Source: Demequina rhizosphaerae (GTDB lineage: Bacteria > Actinomycetota > Actinomycetes > Actinomycetales > Demequinaceae). Taken from it: 64,000 nucleotides of DNA. The translations under genes and the position numbers were made by a program. Below are positions 18,013-26,360 of this stretch, piece after piece. The notes beneath the pieces are model-generated. The model made no database searches. It was not told the origin of the DNA and was given only the letters and a program-made list of their open reading frames with translations. The stretch's first letter is position 1. Every line of letters starts with the position of its first letter. The stretch is from positions 108,698-172,697 of the forward strand of contig NZ_BBMC01000008.1 of NCBI RefSeq assembly GCF_000971255.1. The letters run 5' to 3'.

Positions 18013-18584
18013 GGGGTGCGTGCGGCGCGCACGTCCCGCATCGCCGCGGCCCACAGCTCGAGGTCAGCGAGCATGCCTGCGAGCCCATGCTCGTGGTGCT
18101 CGTCAGGCGTCGCCGTGTAGCCGTCGAAGTCGGCGCGGTTGCGGAGGCTCACCTGCGGGCGGACGTGGGCGATGCCCACGCAGCTGAGGACGGTGCGCAG
18201 CTGCTCGGCGGACCGCAGGCCGCCCCCGTTGCCGTAGCTCACCAGCGCGCCTGCCTTGTCGACCCACTCGGCCCACAGGTAGTCGATCGCGTTCTTCAGC
18301 CCCGCCGGCATCGAGTGGTTGTACTCGGGGGTGACGAAGACGAAGCCGTCGTACGGGGCGATCACCGCGGACCAGTCCCGCGTGTGGGCGTGCTCGTAGA
18401 CGCCCGTGCTGGCGGCGGCGGGCTCGTCGAGGAGGGGCAGCGGGTGGTCCCGGAGGTCGACGAGCTCGTAGGTCGCGGCGCGGCCGCGGGCCTGCTCCAT
18501 CACCCAGCGGGCGACGGACTCGCCGCGGCGGCGGGGCCGCGTGCTGGCGAGGAGGACGGCGAGGCGCAGGTCGGAGGTGTCCAT
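18009..18584 (-). CDS. NADPH-dependent FMN reductase family protein
   Basis: A 191-residue flavodoxin-fold protein. LLASTRPRRRGESVARWV (phosphate/FMN-binding loop, about residues 10-28), FVFVTPEYNHSMPAGLKNAIDYL (about 82-104, FMN-binding Pro-Glu-Tyr-Asn motif) and SYGNGGGLRSAEQLR are hallmarks of the NADPH:FMN/quinone reductase family. It likely reduces flavin, quinones or azo compounds using NAD(P)H in the cytoplasm. Convergent with the FUSC paralogue (4-base overlap) and divergent from the GH127 gene; the 118-base gap holds the LacI operator that serves GH127. Confidence 0.9.
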   Translation of the reverse strand: MDTSDLRLAVLLASTRPRRRGESVARWVMEQARGRAATYELVDLRDHPLPLLDEPAAASTGVYEHAHTRDWSAVIAPYDGFVFVTPEYNHSMPAGLKNAIDYLWAEWVDKAGALVSYGNGGGLRSAEQLRTVLSCVGIAHVRPQVSLRNRADFDGYTATPDEHHEHGLAGMLADLELWAAAMRDVRAARTP

Positions 18585-18651
18585 CCCCGCATCGTCGCCC
18601 GGGAACGATGACGGGTCAACGGTAGGTGCGGAGGCCGCCCGCACGGTAGGC

Positions 18652-18667
18652 TTTACATCGTTGCAAA
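18652..18667 (+). promoter_or_regulatory. LacI-type operator, copy 1, upstream of GH127-lacI
   Basis: TTTACATCGTTGCAAA matches the palindrome TTTACAWCGWTGTAAA at 15 of 16 positions. It overlaps or abuts a TAGGCT -10-like hexamer (18647-18652) and lies 36 bases before the GH127 ATG. Further copies are at 28815, 28932 and 29157. The probable binder is the LacI protein encoded at 20649-21674. Confidence 0.75.
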
Positions 18668-18702
18668 GATGCGCCCCCATCGCCTTCGCTCGAGGAGGAG
18701 CC

Positions 18703-20652
18703 ATGCGCATGGTCCGCACCCACGACGTCTGCGCCCCCGCGACGCCGTCCGCGGTCGCCGCCCACGATCTCACCCCGCTGCCAGTCGCGGCGGTGGAGCT
18801 CGATCCCGCGCGCGAGCTGGGCGCGTGGCAGCGCGTCAACCGCGAGCGCACCCTGCCCCACGTCATCGCGCGGATCGAGTCGACCGGCGTGCTCGACAAC
18901 CTCCGTCGCCTCGTCGGCGACTCGGACGCGCCGTTCCGCGGGCCCCTGTTCGCGGACTCGGACCTGCACAAGACCCTCGAGGCGATCGCGTGGGAGGCCG
19001 CACGCGTGCCCGGCGACCAGCCGTGGGAGGACTTCGCGCGCGCCGCCGCGGACCTCCTGGCACGGGCGCAGCGCGAGGACGGCTACCTCGACTCGCACGT
19101 CCAGGGCGACGAGACGCGCGAGCCGTGGACCGACATGCGCTGGGGTCACGAGCTCTACGTCCTCGGCCACCTCGTGCAGGCCGCGGTCGCCCGCGAGCGC
19201 GCCACCGGCCGGGACGACCTCATGGCGGTCGCCCGCCGCTTCGCGGACCTCGCGGTCGCCGAGTTCGGGCCCGGCTCCTCCCGCGCGGACGGCTACTGCG
19301 GGCACCCCGAGATCGAGACCGCGCTCGTCGAGCTGTTCCGGCACACCGGCGAGCGGTCCTACCTCGACACCGCCGCGGCGATGCTCGACCGCCGCGGCAG
19401 CGGGGCCATCGGCGCCGGACCGTTCGAGCCGTCGTACTTCCAGGACCACCTGCCCGTGCGCGAGGCGCCCGAGGCGACCGGCCACGCGGTGCGCCAGCTG
19501 TACCTCGCCGCGGGCATGGCGGACGTCGCGGCCGAGACCGGCGACGGCGGCCTCGCGGTCGCGCTCGAGCGCCTGTGGGGCTCCGCCCACGGCACCAAGG
19601 AGTACGTCACCGGAGGGATGGGGTCGCGCCACCGCGACGAGTCCTTCGGCGACCCGTACGAGCTCCCGCCGGACCGCGCGTACGCCGAGACCTGCGCCGC
19701 GATCGCCGCCTTCCAGTGGGACTGGCGGATGCTGCTCGCGACGGGCGACGCACGCCACGCCGACGCGATGGAGCGCACGCTCCTCAACGGGATCGCGGCG
19801 GGCGTGTCGACGGACGGGCTGCGGTTCTTCTACTCGAACCCGCTGCAGCTGCGCACTGGCCACGACGGCACGAGCGAAGACTCCCCCTCGGAGCGCCTCG
19901 ACTGGTACGGCTGCGCCTGCTGCCCGCCCAACCTCGCCCGGCTCGTGTCCTCGCTCGGCGCGTACGTCGCGACCGGCACCGAGTCCCGCGCCCGCCTCCA
20001 CCTCTACGCCGCCGGCACCGTCCGCCTGGGAGCGACCACGCTGCGCGTGCGGACCGACTACCCGTGGGACGGACGCGTCGAGATCGACGTCGCGGGCCCG
20101 CTCGAGGAGCTCGCGCTGCGGCTGCCCGGCTGGTGCGAGGGGCCCGCGCTCGAGGTCGACGGCGCCCCCGCCGACGCCGCGCCGGGGCCGGACGGCTACC
20201 TCCGCGCGGCCCTCGCGCCCGGCGACCACCGCATCGTCCTCACCCTGCCCATGCCGGTCGACGTGCTCGCGCCGCATCCGCGCGTCGACGCGGTGCGCGG
20301 CACCGTCGCGCTCCGTCGCGGACCGGTCGTCTTCTGCCTCGAGCAGCCCGACCTCCCGGCCGGGGTGCCGCTCGAGGACATCCGCATCGACCTGTCGGTC
20401 CCGCCGCGCGTGGGCCCCGGCGTGCGGTCGCTGCGCGCGGGCGCGACGGTGCTCGCCGAGGGCGTCGTGCGCAGCTCCGAGGGCCTCCCGCGGGCTACGG
20501 CGCTGCGACGGTCCTCGCGCCGGGGCGCGGCATCTGGCATGCTTCCGGGCAGGATCGCCCTGCGCGCCATCCCCTACGCCCGCTGGGCGAACCGCGCAGG
20601 CGGCGCGATGCGCGTGTGGATCCCCGTCGACGAGGAAGGTTGGACCACGTGA
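18703..20652 (+). CDS. GH127 beta-L-arabinofuranosidase
   Basis: Removes terminal beta-L-arabinofuranose from plant-derived arabino-oligosaccharides; no signal peptide, so cytoplasmic. By comparison with the characterised bifidobacterial HypBA1, the catalytic and zinc site is intact: E313 (for E322), E329 and C331 (for E338, C340), nucleophile C406 and C407 in GCACCPPN (for C417, C418), with a constant register shift. Length 649 is typical. AGGAGG precedes two possible ATGs, 18703 and 18709. It is preceded by the LacI operator at 18652 and overlaps lacI by GTGA, so enzyme and regulator are co-expressed. Confidence 0.9.
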   Translation: MRMVRTHDVCAPATPSAVAAHDLTPLPVAAVELDPARELGAWQRVNRERTLPHVIARIESTGVLDNLRRLVGDSDAPFRGPLFADSDLHKTLEAIAWEAARVPGDQPWEDFARAAADLLARAQREDGYLDSHVQGDETREPWTDMRWGHELYVLGHLVQAAVARERATGRDDLMAVARRFADLAVAEFGPGSSRADGYCGHPEIETALVELFRHTGERSYLDTAAAMLDRRGSGAIGAGPFEPSYFQDHLPVREAPEATGHAVRQLYLAAGMADVAAETGDGGLAVALERLWGSAHGTKEYVTGGMGSRHRDESFGDPYELPPDRAYAETCAAIAAFQWDWRMLLATGDARHADAMERTLLNGIAAGVSTDGLRFFYSNPLQLRTGHDGTSEDSPSERLDWYGCACCPPNLARLVSSLGAYVATGTESRARLHLYAAGTVRLGATTLRVRTDYPWDGRVEIDVAGPLEELALRLPGWCEGPALEVDGAPADAAPGPDGYLRAALAPGDHRIVLTLPMPVDVLAPHPRVDAVRGTVALRRGPVVFCLEQPDLPAGVPLEDIRIDLSVPPRVGPGVRSLRAGATVLAEGVVRSSEGLPRATALRRSSRRGAASGMLPGRIALRAIPYARWANRAGGAMRVWIPVDEEGWTT

Positions 20653-21674
20653 ACGGCTCGGGCGTGCGCGGCACGGTGACGATGCATGACGTCGCGGCAC
20701 GCGCGGGGGTGTCGATCAAGACCGTCTCCAACGTGGTGAACGACTACCCCCACATCAGGCCCGCGACGCGGGCGAAGGTCCAGGCGGCGATCGACGAGCT
20801 CGGCTACCGCATGAACCTCTCCGCGCGCAGCCTCCGCCAGGGACGCACCGGGATCATCGGTCTCGCGCTGCCGGAGCTGTCGCTGCCGTACTTCGCGGAG
20901 CTCGCCGACTCGGTCATCCGCGCGGCGGAGGCCCGCGGCGTCGTCGTGCTCATCGAGCAGACGAGCGCGGACCGCCAGCACGAGCTCGACGTCCTCACCT
21001 CGGACCGCCGCCAGCTCACGGACGGCCTCATCTTCTCGCCGCTCGAGCTGGGCCCCGACGACGCGGACGCGCTCAAGGTCGACTACCCGCTCGTCGTGCT
21101 CGGCGAGCGCATCTTCGGCGGCGACTGGGACCACGTCACCATGAACAACGTGGACGCCGCACGCGCGGCCACGCAGCACCTCATCGACCAGGGCCGCCGC
21201 CGCATCGCCGTCATCGGCGCCCACGCCGGCGAGACCATGGGCTCCGCGGCGCTGCGCGTGCTGGGCTACCAGGCGGCGCTCGCCGCCAACGGCATCCCGT
21301 TCGACCCCGACCTCGTGGTCGAGGGCGGCCTGTGGCACCGCGCCACCGGCACCGACTGCACCAACCGCGTGCTCGACTCGGGGGTGAAGGTCGACGCGAT
21401 CTTCGGCCTCAACGACGCGCTCGCGCTGGGCGCGCTGCACGCGCTCCACGCCCGCGAGGTGTCGGTGCCCGACGAGATCGCGGTGATCGGCTTCGACGAC
21501 ATCGAGGACGCGGCCTACGCGACGCCCACCCTGTCGTCGATCTCGCCCGGACGCGAGGAGATCGCGACCATGGCGGTGGACCTGCTGCTCGCGCGCATCG
21601 CGGGCGAGGAGACCCCGTACCGCCGGGTCATCACCGATTTCGAGGTGGTCCCGCGCGAGTCCACCGCGGCCTGA
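20649..21674 (+). CDS. LacI-family repressor of the arabinoside locus
   Basis: A 341-residue regulator. The N-terminal helix-turn-helix (VTMHDVAARAGVSIKTVSNV, about residues 10-29) with hinge helix (about 50-62) binds DNA; residues 70-340 form the periplasmic-binding-protein-like sugar domain. It starts at GTG overlapping the GH127 stop. Four copies of a LacI-style palindrome with a central CG lie at the GH127 promoter (18652) and around the transporter/GH27 divergent promoters (28815, 28932, 29157). This suggests it represses the whole locus until arabinose-containing oligosaccharides bind (inference). The IS110 element inserts just after it. Confidence 0.92.
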   Translation: MNGSGVRGTVTMHDVAARAGVSIKTVSNVVNDYPHIRPATRAKVQAAIDELGYRMNLSARSLRQGRTGIIGLALPELSLPYFAELADSVIRAAEARGVVVLIEQTSADRQHELDVLTSDRRQLTDGLIFSPLELGPDDADALKVDYPLVVLGERIFGGDWDHVTMNNVDAARAATQHLIDQGRRRIAVIGAHAGETMGSAALRVLGYQAALAANGIPFDPDLVVEGGLWHRATGTDCTNRVLDSGVKVDAIFGLNDALALGALHALHAREVSVPDEIAVIGFDDIEDAAYATPTLSSISPGREEIATMAVDLLLARIAGEETPYRRVITDFEVVPRESTAA

Positions 21675-22074
21675 TCGCCGGCCCTCGCGTCACCCGCCCC
21701 TCCACCCCACCCCACCTCACCGCAATGGGTAGAGGGTGGTCGGTTCTGAGCGATCCGTGCGCGCCATGGGTAGCTGGTTGTCGCAAGGCGCCGGCAGCCC
21801 TCTCGCGGAGGCCTCGAGCGCGCCCGCGGAGCTCTCCCCCGGCCGAGCGACACTGGTCTACCCCTGGGGCGCGGAGATCCGCGGAAACCGACAATGGTCT
21901 ACCCTGCAAGTCTTCTTTTTGGCTGGCCCGGGGTCGGCTGACGGGCCGATGCTGGTCCAAGCGCTTGAGTGTGACTCAGGTCTACCCTGACCCCTGCGAT
22001 CTCGGGGTGTCCTCGGAATGGCATGTCCGCTCGGGCGTGGCGACCGGCGTCGACCCGCCCACCGCGATGGCTTG
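21675..22074. other. Non-coding 400-base stretch between lacI and the IS110 element
   Basis: No credible gene. It holds five copies of a short CTACCC-centred repeat in both orientations (see the repeat entry), a G+C-rich inverted repeat GGCCCG/CGGGCC near 21925-21947 and CCCC/CGGGG around 21991-22007. Parts are markedly less GC-rich than the flanking genes. It may be the remnant of an older mobile element, part of the IS110 left end with its guide RNA, or simply the lacI 3' region. Confidence 0.4.
21725..21990. repeat. Dispersed CTACCC repeat, five copies in both orientations
   Basis: GGTCTACCCCTG, GGTCTACCCTGC and GGTCTACCCTGA occur at about 21855, 21896 and 21979. ATGGGTAGAGG (21725) and ATGGGTAGCTGG (21766) are related on the opposite strand. 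The conserved core is (T/G)CTACCC. I did not notice this cluster elsewhere in the window. Confidence 0.5.
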
Positions 22075-22082
22075 ATAGAAGC

Positions 22083-22188
22083 ATGCCCAACCGTGAGGTT
22101 GTGGCCCTTTGCAGGATTGCCTCGCGGTGATTTCACCCGGATCGACGCCGGCCGGACAGCGACGTCACCCGGAAGGAGATCCATCGCC
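22083..22188 (+). ncRNA. Candidate IS110 guide (bridge) RNA region
   Basis: IS110-group elements carry a structured bridge RNA in the non-coding end upstream of the recombinase. Here that position shows CAACC-GTGA-GGTTG (22088-22101), a 5-bp stem with a GNRA-type tetraloop, then GGTGA/TCACC (about 22126-22136) and further GC-rich pairing. At 106 bases it is short for a bridge RNA, so it may extend left of 22075. No guide-to-target match was established. Confidence 0.3.
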
Positions 22189-23244
22189 ATGACCATCGTC
22201 GCAAACACCTACACGCATGTCATCGGTATCGACACCCACGCCCGCACCCACACCCTGACGGTGATCGCGGCGGCGACCGCAGCCCGGGGCGCTACCGCCG
22301 CGTTCCCCACCAATGCGCGGGGCCTGTCCCGTGCCGGGTCATGGATCGCGCGCCACGGCAGCCACCTGGCCACCCTGGTCGTGATCGAGGGCGCCAGCTC
22401 CTACGGCGCCCTCATCGCCCACGCCGTAAGCCAGGCCGGCTACCGCGTCGCGGAGCCGCTACCGATTCCCAAGAGCTTGCGGGCCGGACGGGGCAAGTCC
22501 GACCCTATCGACGCCGCGCTGATCGCCTCCTCAGTGCTGCACGCCGATGTTGGCGAGCTTCGCAATCCCCGGGACGACCAGGGCGTTCGCGCCGCCGCGA
22601 CCGTGCTGCTTGCCGGACGTGAACTCCTGACCCGCCACCGCAGCGCCAGCGTGAACGCGCTGACCGCGCTCGTGCGGCTGCACGACCTCGGCATCGATGC
22701 CCGCCGCCCGCTCAAGGATGCTCAGATCGCCACCATCGCCGCCTGGCGTGACCGCACCGAGGACATCGCCACCGCGACCGCACGAGTGGAAGCACGCCGC
22801 CTGGCCCGCGCCATCATCCAGGCCAACCTGGACCTGGCCGACAACCACGACCAGCTCCACTCGCTCGTGCTGGCATCTCCGGTCGCACCGCTGCTGGCCG
22901 AGGTCGGTATCGGGATCGTCAACGCCGCGATCATCCTCACCGCCTGGTCACACCCCGGCCGCATCCACTCCGAAGCGGCATTCGCGTCCCTCGCCGGTGC
23001 CTGCCCGATCCCCGCATCGTCAGGCAACCGCACCCACCACCGTCTCAACCGCGGCGGCGACAGGCGCCTCAACCGGGCCCTGCACTCCATAGTCCTGACC
23101 CGCAAGCGCCACGACCCCGCCACACGCGACTACATCGCACGCCGCACCGCCGAAGGACTCGGACGCCGCGCCATCGACCGCAGCCTCAAGCGCTACCTCG
23201 CCCGCCACCTCTACCGCGCGCTGGAACATCCCTCGGCCTATTGA
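22189..23244 (+). CDS. IS110-family recombinase/transposase
   Basis: A 351-residue recombinase with the family's two domains. The N-terminal RuvC-like DEDD domain shows D in VIGIDTHA, E in VVIEGASSYG and the two Asp of KSDPIDAALIA. The C-terminal Transposase_20 domain has GIGIVNAAIILT and AGACPIPASSGNRTHHRLNRGG, containing the presumed catalytic Ser. AAGGAG precedes the ATG. Full length with no frameshift, so the element may be active. Its codon choice is similar to the host but uses more ATC/ACC/CAC-rich stretches than its neighbours. Confidence 0.92.
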   Translation: MTIVANTYTHVIGIDTHARTHTLTVIAAATAARGATAAFPTNARGLSRAGSWIARHGSHLATLVVIEGASSYGALIAHAVSQAGYRVAEPLPIPKSLRAGRGKSDPIDAALIASSVLHADVGELRNPRDDQGVRAAATVLLAGRELLTRHRSASVNALTALVRLHDLGIDARRPLKDAQIATIAAWRDRTEDIATATARVEARRLARAIIQANLDLADNHDQLHSLVLASPVAPLLAEVGIGIVNAAIILTAWSHPGRIHSEAAFASLAGACPIPASSGNRTHHRLNRGGDRRLNRALHSIVLTRKRHDPATRDYIARRTAEGLGRRAIDRSLKRYLARHLYRALEHPSAY

Positions 23245-23323
23245 CGAAACATAGAAGCGTCATTGCGGGACGGGGTGCGGCGCGGGCGGCGGCGCGGGCG
23301 GCGGCGCGAGGCGCGGGGAGCCC

Positions 23324-24040
23324 TCAGGCGTCCGCGCTGCGGGCGTCGATCTTGTCGAGCCAGCGGTCGACGATGAGACCCGAGAGCAGCAGCGGGACCG
23401 ACAGGCCCATGAGGATGAACAGCGGCACCCAGTTGAGGAACACGACCATCAGCGCGACGGTCGTGACGATGCAGCCGAGCGCCGTGAGGGGCGACAGCAG
23501 CGGCGCGAGCGCGACGAAGCGCAGCGTCGGCAGGGGCGCGTCGCTGTAGCGGCGCAGCACGTGCGGCGCGTACGCGAGGCACGCGACCGCATAGGCGCCG
23601 ATCGCGGCGATCGCGCCCGTGAAGATCGCCGCCACGGTGCCCTCGCCGTAGTAGAGCAGCACGAGCAGCTCGTACCAGGCGAGGCCGATCACGACGATGA
23701 ACGGCACCGTCACGACGGCGGCCCGGCGGAAGTCCGCGCGGTAGCCGCCCCAGAAGTCCTTCCACAGCGCGTCGGAGGCGTCGCCGTCGACGATGCGGCG
23801 CAGCAGGCGCGCGCCCGACGCGGTCGCGGGTCCGAGCCCGAGGATGCCGAGGCCGAGGACGGTGCCGGCGACCATGAGCAGCTGGATGCCCGCGAACTGC
23901 GCGATCACGCGCAGCCACACCATGATCCGGCCGGTCCAGCCGGGCACCTCGCCGGCGTCGACCGGCGTGCCCTCCATCGGGGGCAGGCGCTTCCTGCGCC
24001 CGCCCTCGTCGTGCTGCCGTTCCGTCACGACAGCCATCAT
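23324..24040 (-). CDS. YesL family (DUF624) membrane protein
   Basis: A 238-residue protein with about five membrane helices. The N-terminal part (RIMVWLRVIAQFAGIQLLMVAG, then LGPATASGARLLRRI) and the middle (WKDFWGGYRADFRRAAV) match the YesL/DUF624 pattern. Members typically sit in carbohydrate ABC-transporter operons; the biochemical function is unknown. It is the last gene of the binding protein/permease/permease/GH43/yesL operon and overlaps GH43 by ATGA. The sequence after its stop is a low-complexity GCGGGCGGC repeat leading to the IS110 right end. Confidence 0.8.
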   Translation of the reverse strand: MMAVVTERQHDEGGRRKRLPPMEGTPVDAGEVPGWTGRIMVWLRVIAQFAGIQLLMVAGTVLGLGILGLGPATASGARLLRRIVDGDASDALWKDFWGGYRADFRRAAVVTVPFIVVIGLAWYELLVLLYYGEGTVAAIFTGAIAAIGAYAVACLAYAPHVLRRYSDAPLPTLRFVALAPLLSPLTALGCIVTTVALMVVFLNWVPLFILMGLSVPLLLSGLIVDRWLDKIDARSADA

Positions 24041-25389
24041 CCCACCCGGGTGCCGGCGATCACCGTGCCCTTGGGCCCGATGGCCGCGAACGCGAGCGTC
24101 GCGCGGTCGCGCACCGCGTCCCACGCCGGGAACACCACGGCATCGACCGGGGCGTCGCCGTCCCGGGTGAATCGGCCGCGTCCGCGCGCCACGAGGCCGG
24201 CCAGCGCCTCGCCGTCGACGACGACGCGACGCGACTCCTGCACGGCGTCGGTGGGCAGCGACCAGTCCACGATCTCCCACTCGCCGGCGAGCTGCGCGAC
24301 GTCCGCGGGCCACGTCGACTCGTCGTCGATCTCGCGGTCGCCCGCCCAGGTCTGGACCGACACGAGCGGCCAGCCGCCGTGGGTCCACACCAGCCGGCGC
24401 ACCTGCACCTCGTGCTGGCGCGGGGTCTCCGCGAAGCGCGTGTGGTGCACGAGCAGCTGGTGGCCGGGCTCGGTCAGCACCGAGGCGTGGCCGGGCGCGA
24501 GGATGCCGCGCTCCGCGGCCTCGAGCCGGTGGCTCGCGAGGACGGTGAGGCCCACCTGGAGCGGGTCGGCGTCGAGGTCGGTCATCTCGCGGCCCTCGTG
24601 ATCCACGTAGGGACCGTAGAGGTCCTCGGCGACCGCGACGCGCACGTGGTACGTGTTCACGAGCGAGTCGTACGAGACCACGAGCGCCCAGCCGCCGCCG
24701 GGGCGGGGGACGATGTACGGCCCCTCGATCGCGGTGTCGACCGACTTCGGGCGCCTCGCGATGAGCGTGCCCGGGGACGATGCGGGGGCGCCGGGCGCCG
24801 GGGCGTCCAGGGCGAAGCCGGTGGCCGGGTCGATCTCGAGGATGTGCAGGCCGCCGAAGAACGAGCCGTAGACCATGTGGTGGCGGTCGCCGTCGACGAC
24901 GAGCTGCGCATCGATGGCGTTGTGGCCGTCGCGGTCGTGCTCGGTCGCGACGACGATGCCGCGGTCGGTCCACGGGCCGCTCGGGTGCGGCGCCACGGCC
25001 AGCCCGATGGCCGAGGTCCGCGAGCCGAACGAGGAGGCCGAGTAGTACATGCGCCATTCGGTCCCGGCGGCCGTGTCGATGCGGACGACGTCGGGGGCCC
25101 ACAGGCCCTCGGCACCCGCCCAGTCGCTCGCGGGACCCGGGACGCCGTCGAGGGCGCAGCCCACGAACTCCCAGCTCACCAGGTCGGTGGAGCGACGGAT
25201 CTGGGCGCCGGCGGCGCGCAGCTCGCCGTCGGCGTCCGCGTCGGTCGAGAAGAGCCAGTAGACGCCGTCGTCGTCGCGGACGGCGGTGGGGTCGTGCGCG
25301 TTGCGCGCGCCCCACGTGGTCGGGTCGGCCCCGGAAGGGGCAGCGGCCCCGGCGTTGTCCGCCGGGGCCGCGTGCTGAGAGGTGCTCAT
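24037..25389 (-). CDS. Intracellular GH43 arabinanase/arabinofuranosidase
   Basis: A 450-residue glycosidase without a signal peptide. The five-bladed propeller catalytic triad is visible: D33 (AHDP, base), D160 (NAID, pKa modulator) and E222 (IEGPY, acid). The SSFG and GSFFGG segments resemble arabinan endo-1,5-alpha-L-arabinosidases. Residues about 340-450 form an extra beta-rich C-terminal domain, as in two-domain intracellular arabinanases. It probably trims imported arabino-oligosaccharides. One base separates it from the upstream permease stop, and it overlaps yesL. A secreted relative is encoded at 30492-31583. Confidence 0.87.
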   Translation of the reverse strand: MSTSQHAAPADNAGAAAPSGADPTTWGARNAHDPTAVRDDDGVYWLFSTDADADGELRAAGAQIRRSTDLVSWEFVGCALDGVPGPASDWAGAEGLWAPDVVRIDTAAGTEWRMYYSASSFGSRTSAIGLAVAPHPSGPWTDRGIVVATEHDRDGHNAIDAQLVVDGDRHHMVYGSFFGGLHILEIDPATGFALDAPAPGAPASSPGTLIARRPKSVDTAIEGPYIVPRPGGGWALVVSYDSLVNTYHVRVAVAEDLYGPYVDHEGREMTDLDADPLQVGLTVLASHRLEAAERGILAPGHASVLTEPGHQLLVHHTRFAETPRQHEVQVRRLVWTHGGWPLVSVQTWAGDREIDDESTWPADVAQLAGEWEIVDWSLPTDAVQESRRVVVDGEALAGLVARGRGRFTRDGDAPVDAVVFPAWDAVRDRATLAFAAIGPKGTVIAGTRVG

Positions 25390-25390
25390 G

Positions 25391-26344
25391 TCAGGTCTTC
25401 GATCCGGTCAGCGCGATCGACTCGATGATCTGGCGCTGGAAGATGAGGAACACGATGAGGATCGGGATCACGGAGATCACGGACGCCGCCATGATCAGCG
25501 GGTAGTCCTGCTGCGTCGCGTACTGCGCGTTCATGTTCGCGATGACGACCTGCAGGGTCTGCTTCTCGGGCGAGTTCAGGTAGATGATCGGCGCGAGGTA
25601 GTCGTTCCAGACCGCCATGAACCAGAGGATGAACTGCGCGGCGATGGCCGGGCGGATCAGCGGGAGGATCATCGTCCAGAAGATCTTGAGGTACGAGGCG
25701 CCGTCGATCTTCGCGGCCTCGACCAGCGAGTCCGGCACGTTGTGCAGGTACTGGCGGAGGAAGAAGATCATGATGACGTTGCCGAGGATGACCGGCACGA
25801 TCAGCGGCAGCAGCGTGTCGACCCAGCCGATCCGCGAGAACATCACGAACTGCGGGATCATCAGCGTCGGGAACGGCACCATCATGCCCGAGAGCAGCAT
25901 GAGGAAGATGGCGTTCTTGCCCGGCAGGCGGAGCTTCGCGAGGGCGAAGGCCGCGAGCGACGAGAAGATCGTGCCGACCACCGTCACGGACACCGCGACG
26001 ATGAGCGAGTTCTTGATGCCGGAGAGGACGTACGTGTCGTCGAAGACGCGGACGTAGGTCTCCCAGACGAAGGGGTCGGGGATCCACTCCGGAGGGAGCG
26101 AGTAGACGCCCTCCTTGGTCTTGAGCGAGGTCGAGACCATCCACGCCAGCGGCGCGGCCATGACGATCGCACCGATCGACAGGATCACGGTGAGGACCGC
26201 GTTGACCGCGGGGCTCTCCTGGGTCGCACCCTTGCGGCGCTGGAACACGCCGACCTTGGGGGCCTGCTTGTTGCCGCGGTCCGGCTCACCCGCGCCGGCG
26301 AGGGCCCTGGAGGCCGCGCGGGCGGTGTTCGCGTTGAGGCTCAT
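25391..26344 (-). CDS. Carbohydrate ABC transporter permease, MalG type
   Basis: A 317-residue inner-membrane permease with six predicted helices. The cytoplasmic EAA loop (LVEAAKIDGASYLKIFWTMI) contacts the ATPase. N-terminal residues 1-45 are a basic cytoplasmic tail. AAGGAGA precedes the ATG at 26344, which selects this start over an upstream in-frame one. It pairs with the MalF-type permease encoded just upstream. Together with the binding protein they should import arabinan-derived oligosaccharides. No ATPase gene is nearby. Confidence 0.95.
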   Translation of the reverse strand: MSLNANTARAASRALAGAGEPDRGNKQAPKVGVFQRRKGATQESPAVNAVLTVILSIGAIVMAAPLAWMVSTSLKTKEGVYSLPPEWIPDPFVWETYVRVFDDTYVLSGIKNSLIVAVSVTVVGTIFSSLAAFALAKLRLPGKNAIFLMLLSGMMVPFPTLMIPQFVMFSRIGWVDTLLPLIVPVILGNVIMIFFLRQYLHNVPDSLVEAAKIDGASYLKIFWTMILPLIRPAIAAQFILWFMAVWNDYLAPIIYLNSPEKQTLQVVIANMNAQYATQQDYPLIMAASVISVIPILIVFLIFQRQIIESIALTGSKT

Positions 26345-26360
26345 AGCTGTCTCCTTCGCC

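Larger units (their letters stand above)
22075..23258 (+). mobile_element. IS110-family insertion element (boundaries tentative)
   Basis: Contains one DEDD-type IS110 recombinase gene. The 8-mer ATAGAAGC occurs both 107 bases before the start codon (22075-22082) and seven bases after the stop (23251-23258), the only direct repeat I see flanking the gene. IS110 elements lack terminal inverted repeats, so these copies are the best boundary estimate. If the 21725-21990 repeats belong to the element, the left end is further out. It sits between lacI and the converging yesL operon without breaking either. Confidence 0.55.

Noticed and set aside
22075..23258. IS1111-subgroup placement with the guide RNA downstream of the recombinase
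   Set aside because: Only about 80 bases separate the recombinase stop from the yesL stop, and they are low complexity; the upstream side has room and structure.
23279..23312. Tandem GCGGGCGGC-like units after yesL, possibly a minisatellite or CRISPR-like repeat
   Set aside because: Only a few imperfect GC-rich units with no spacers; simple-sequence low complexity.
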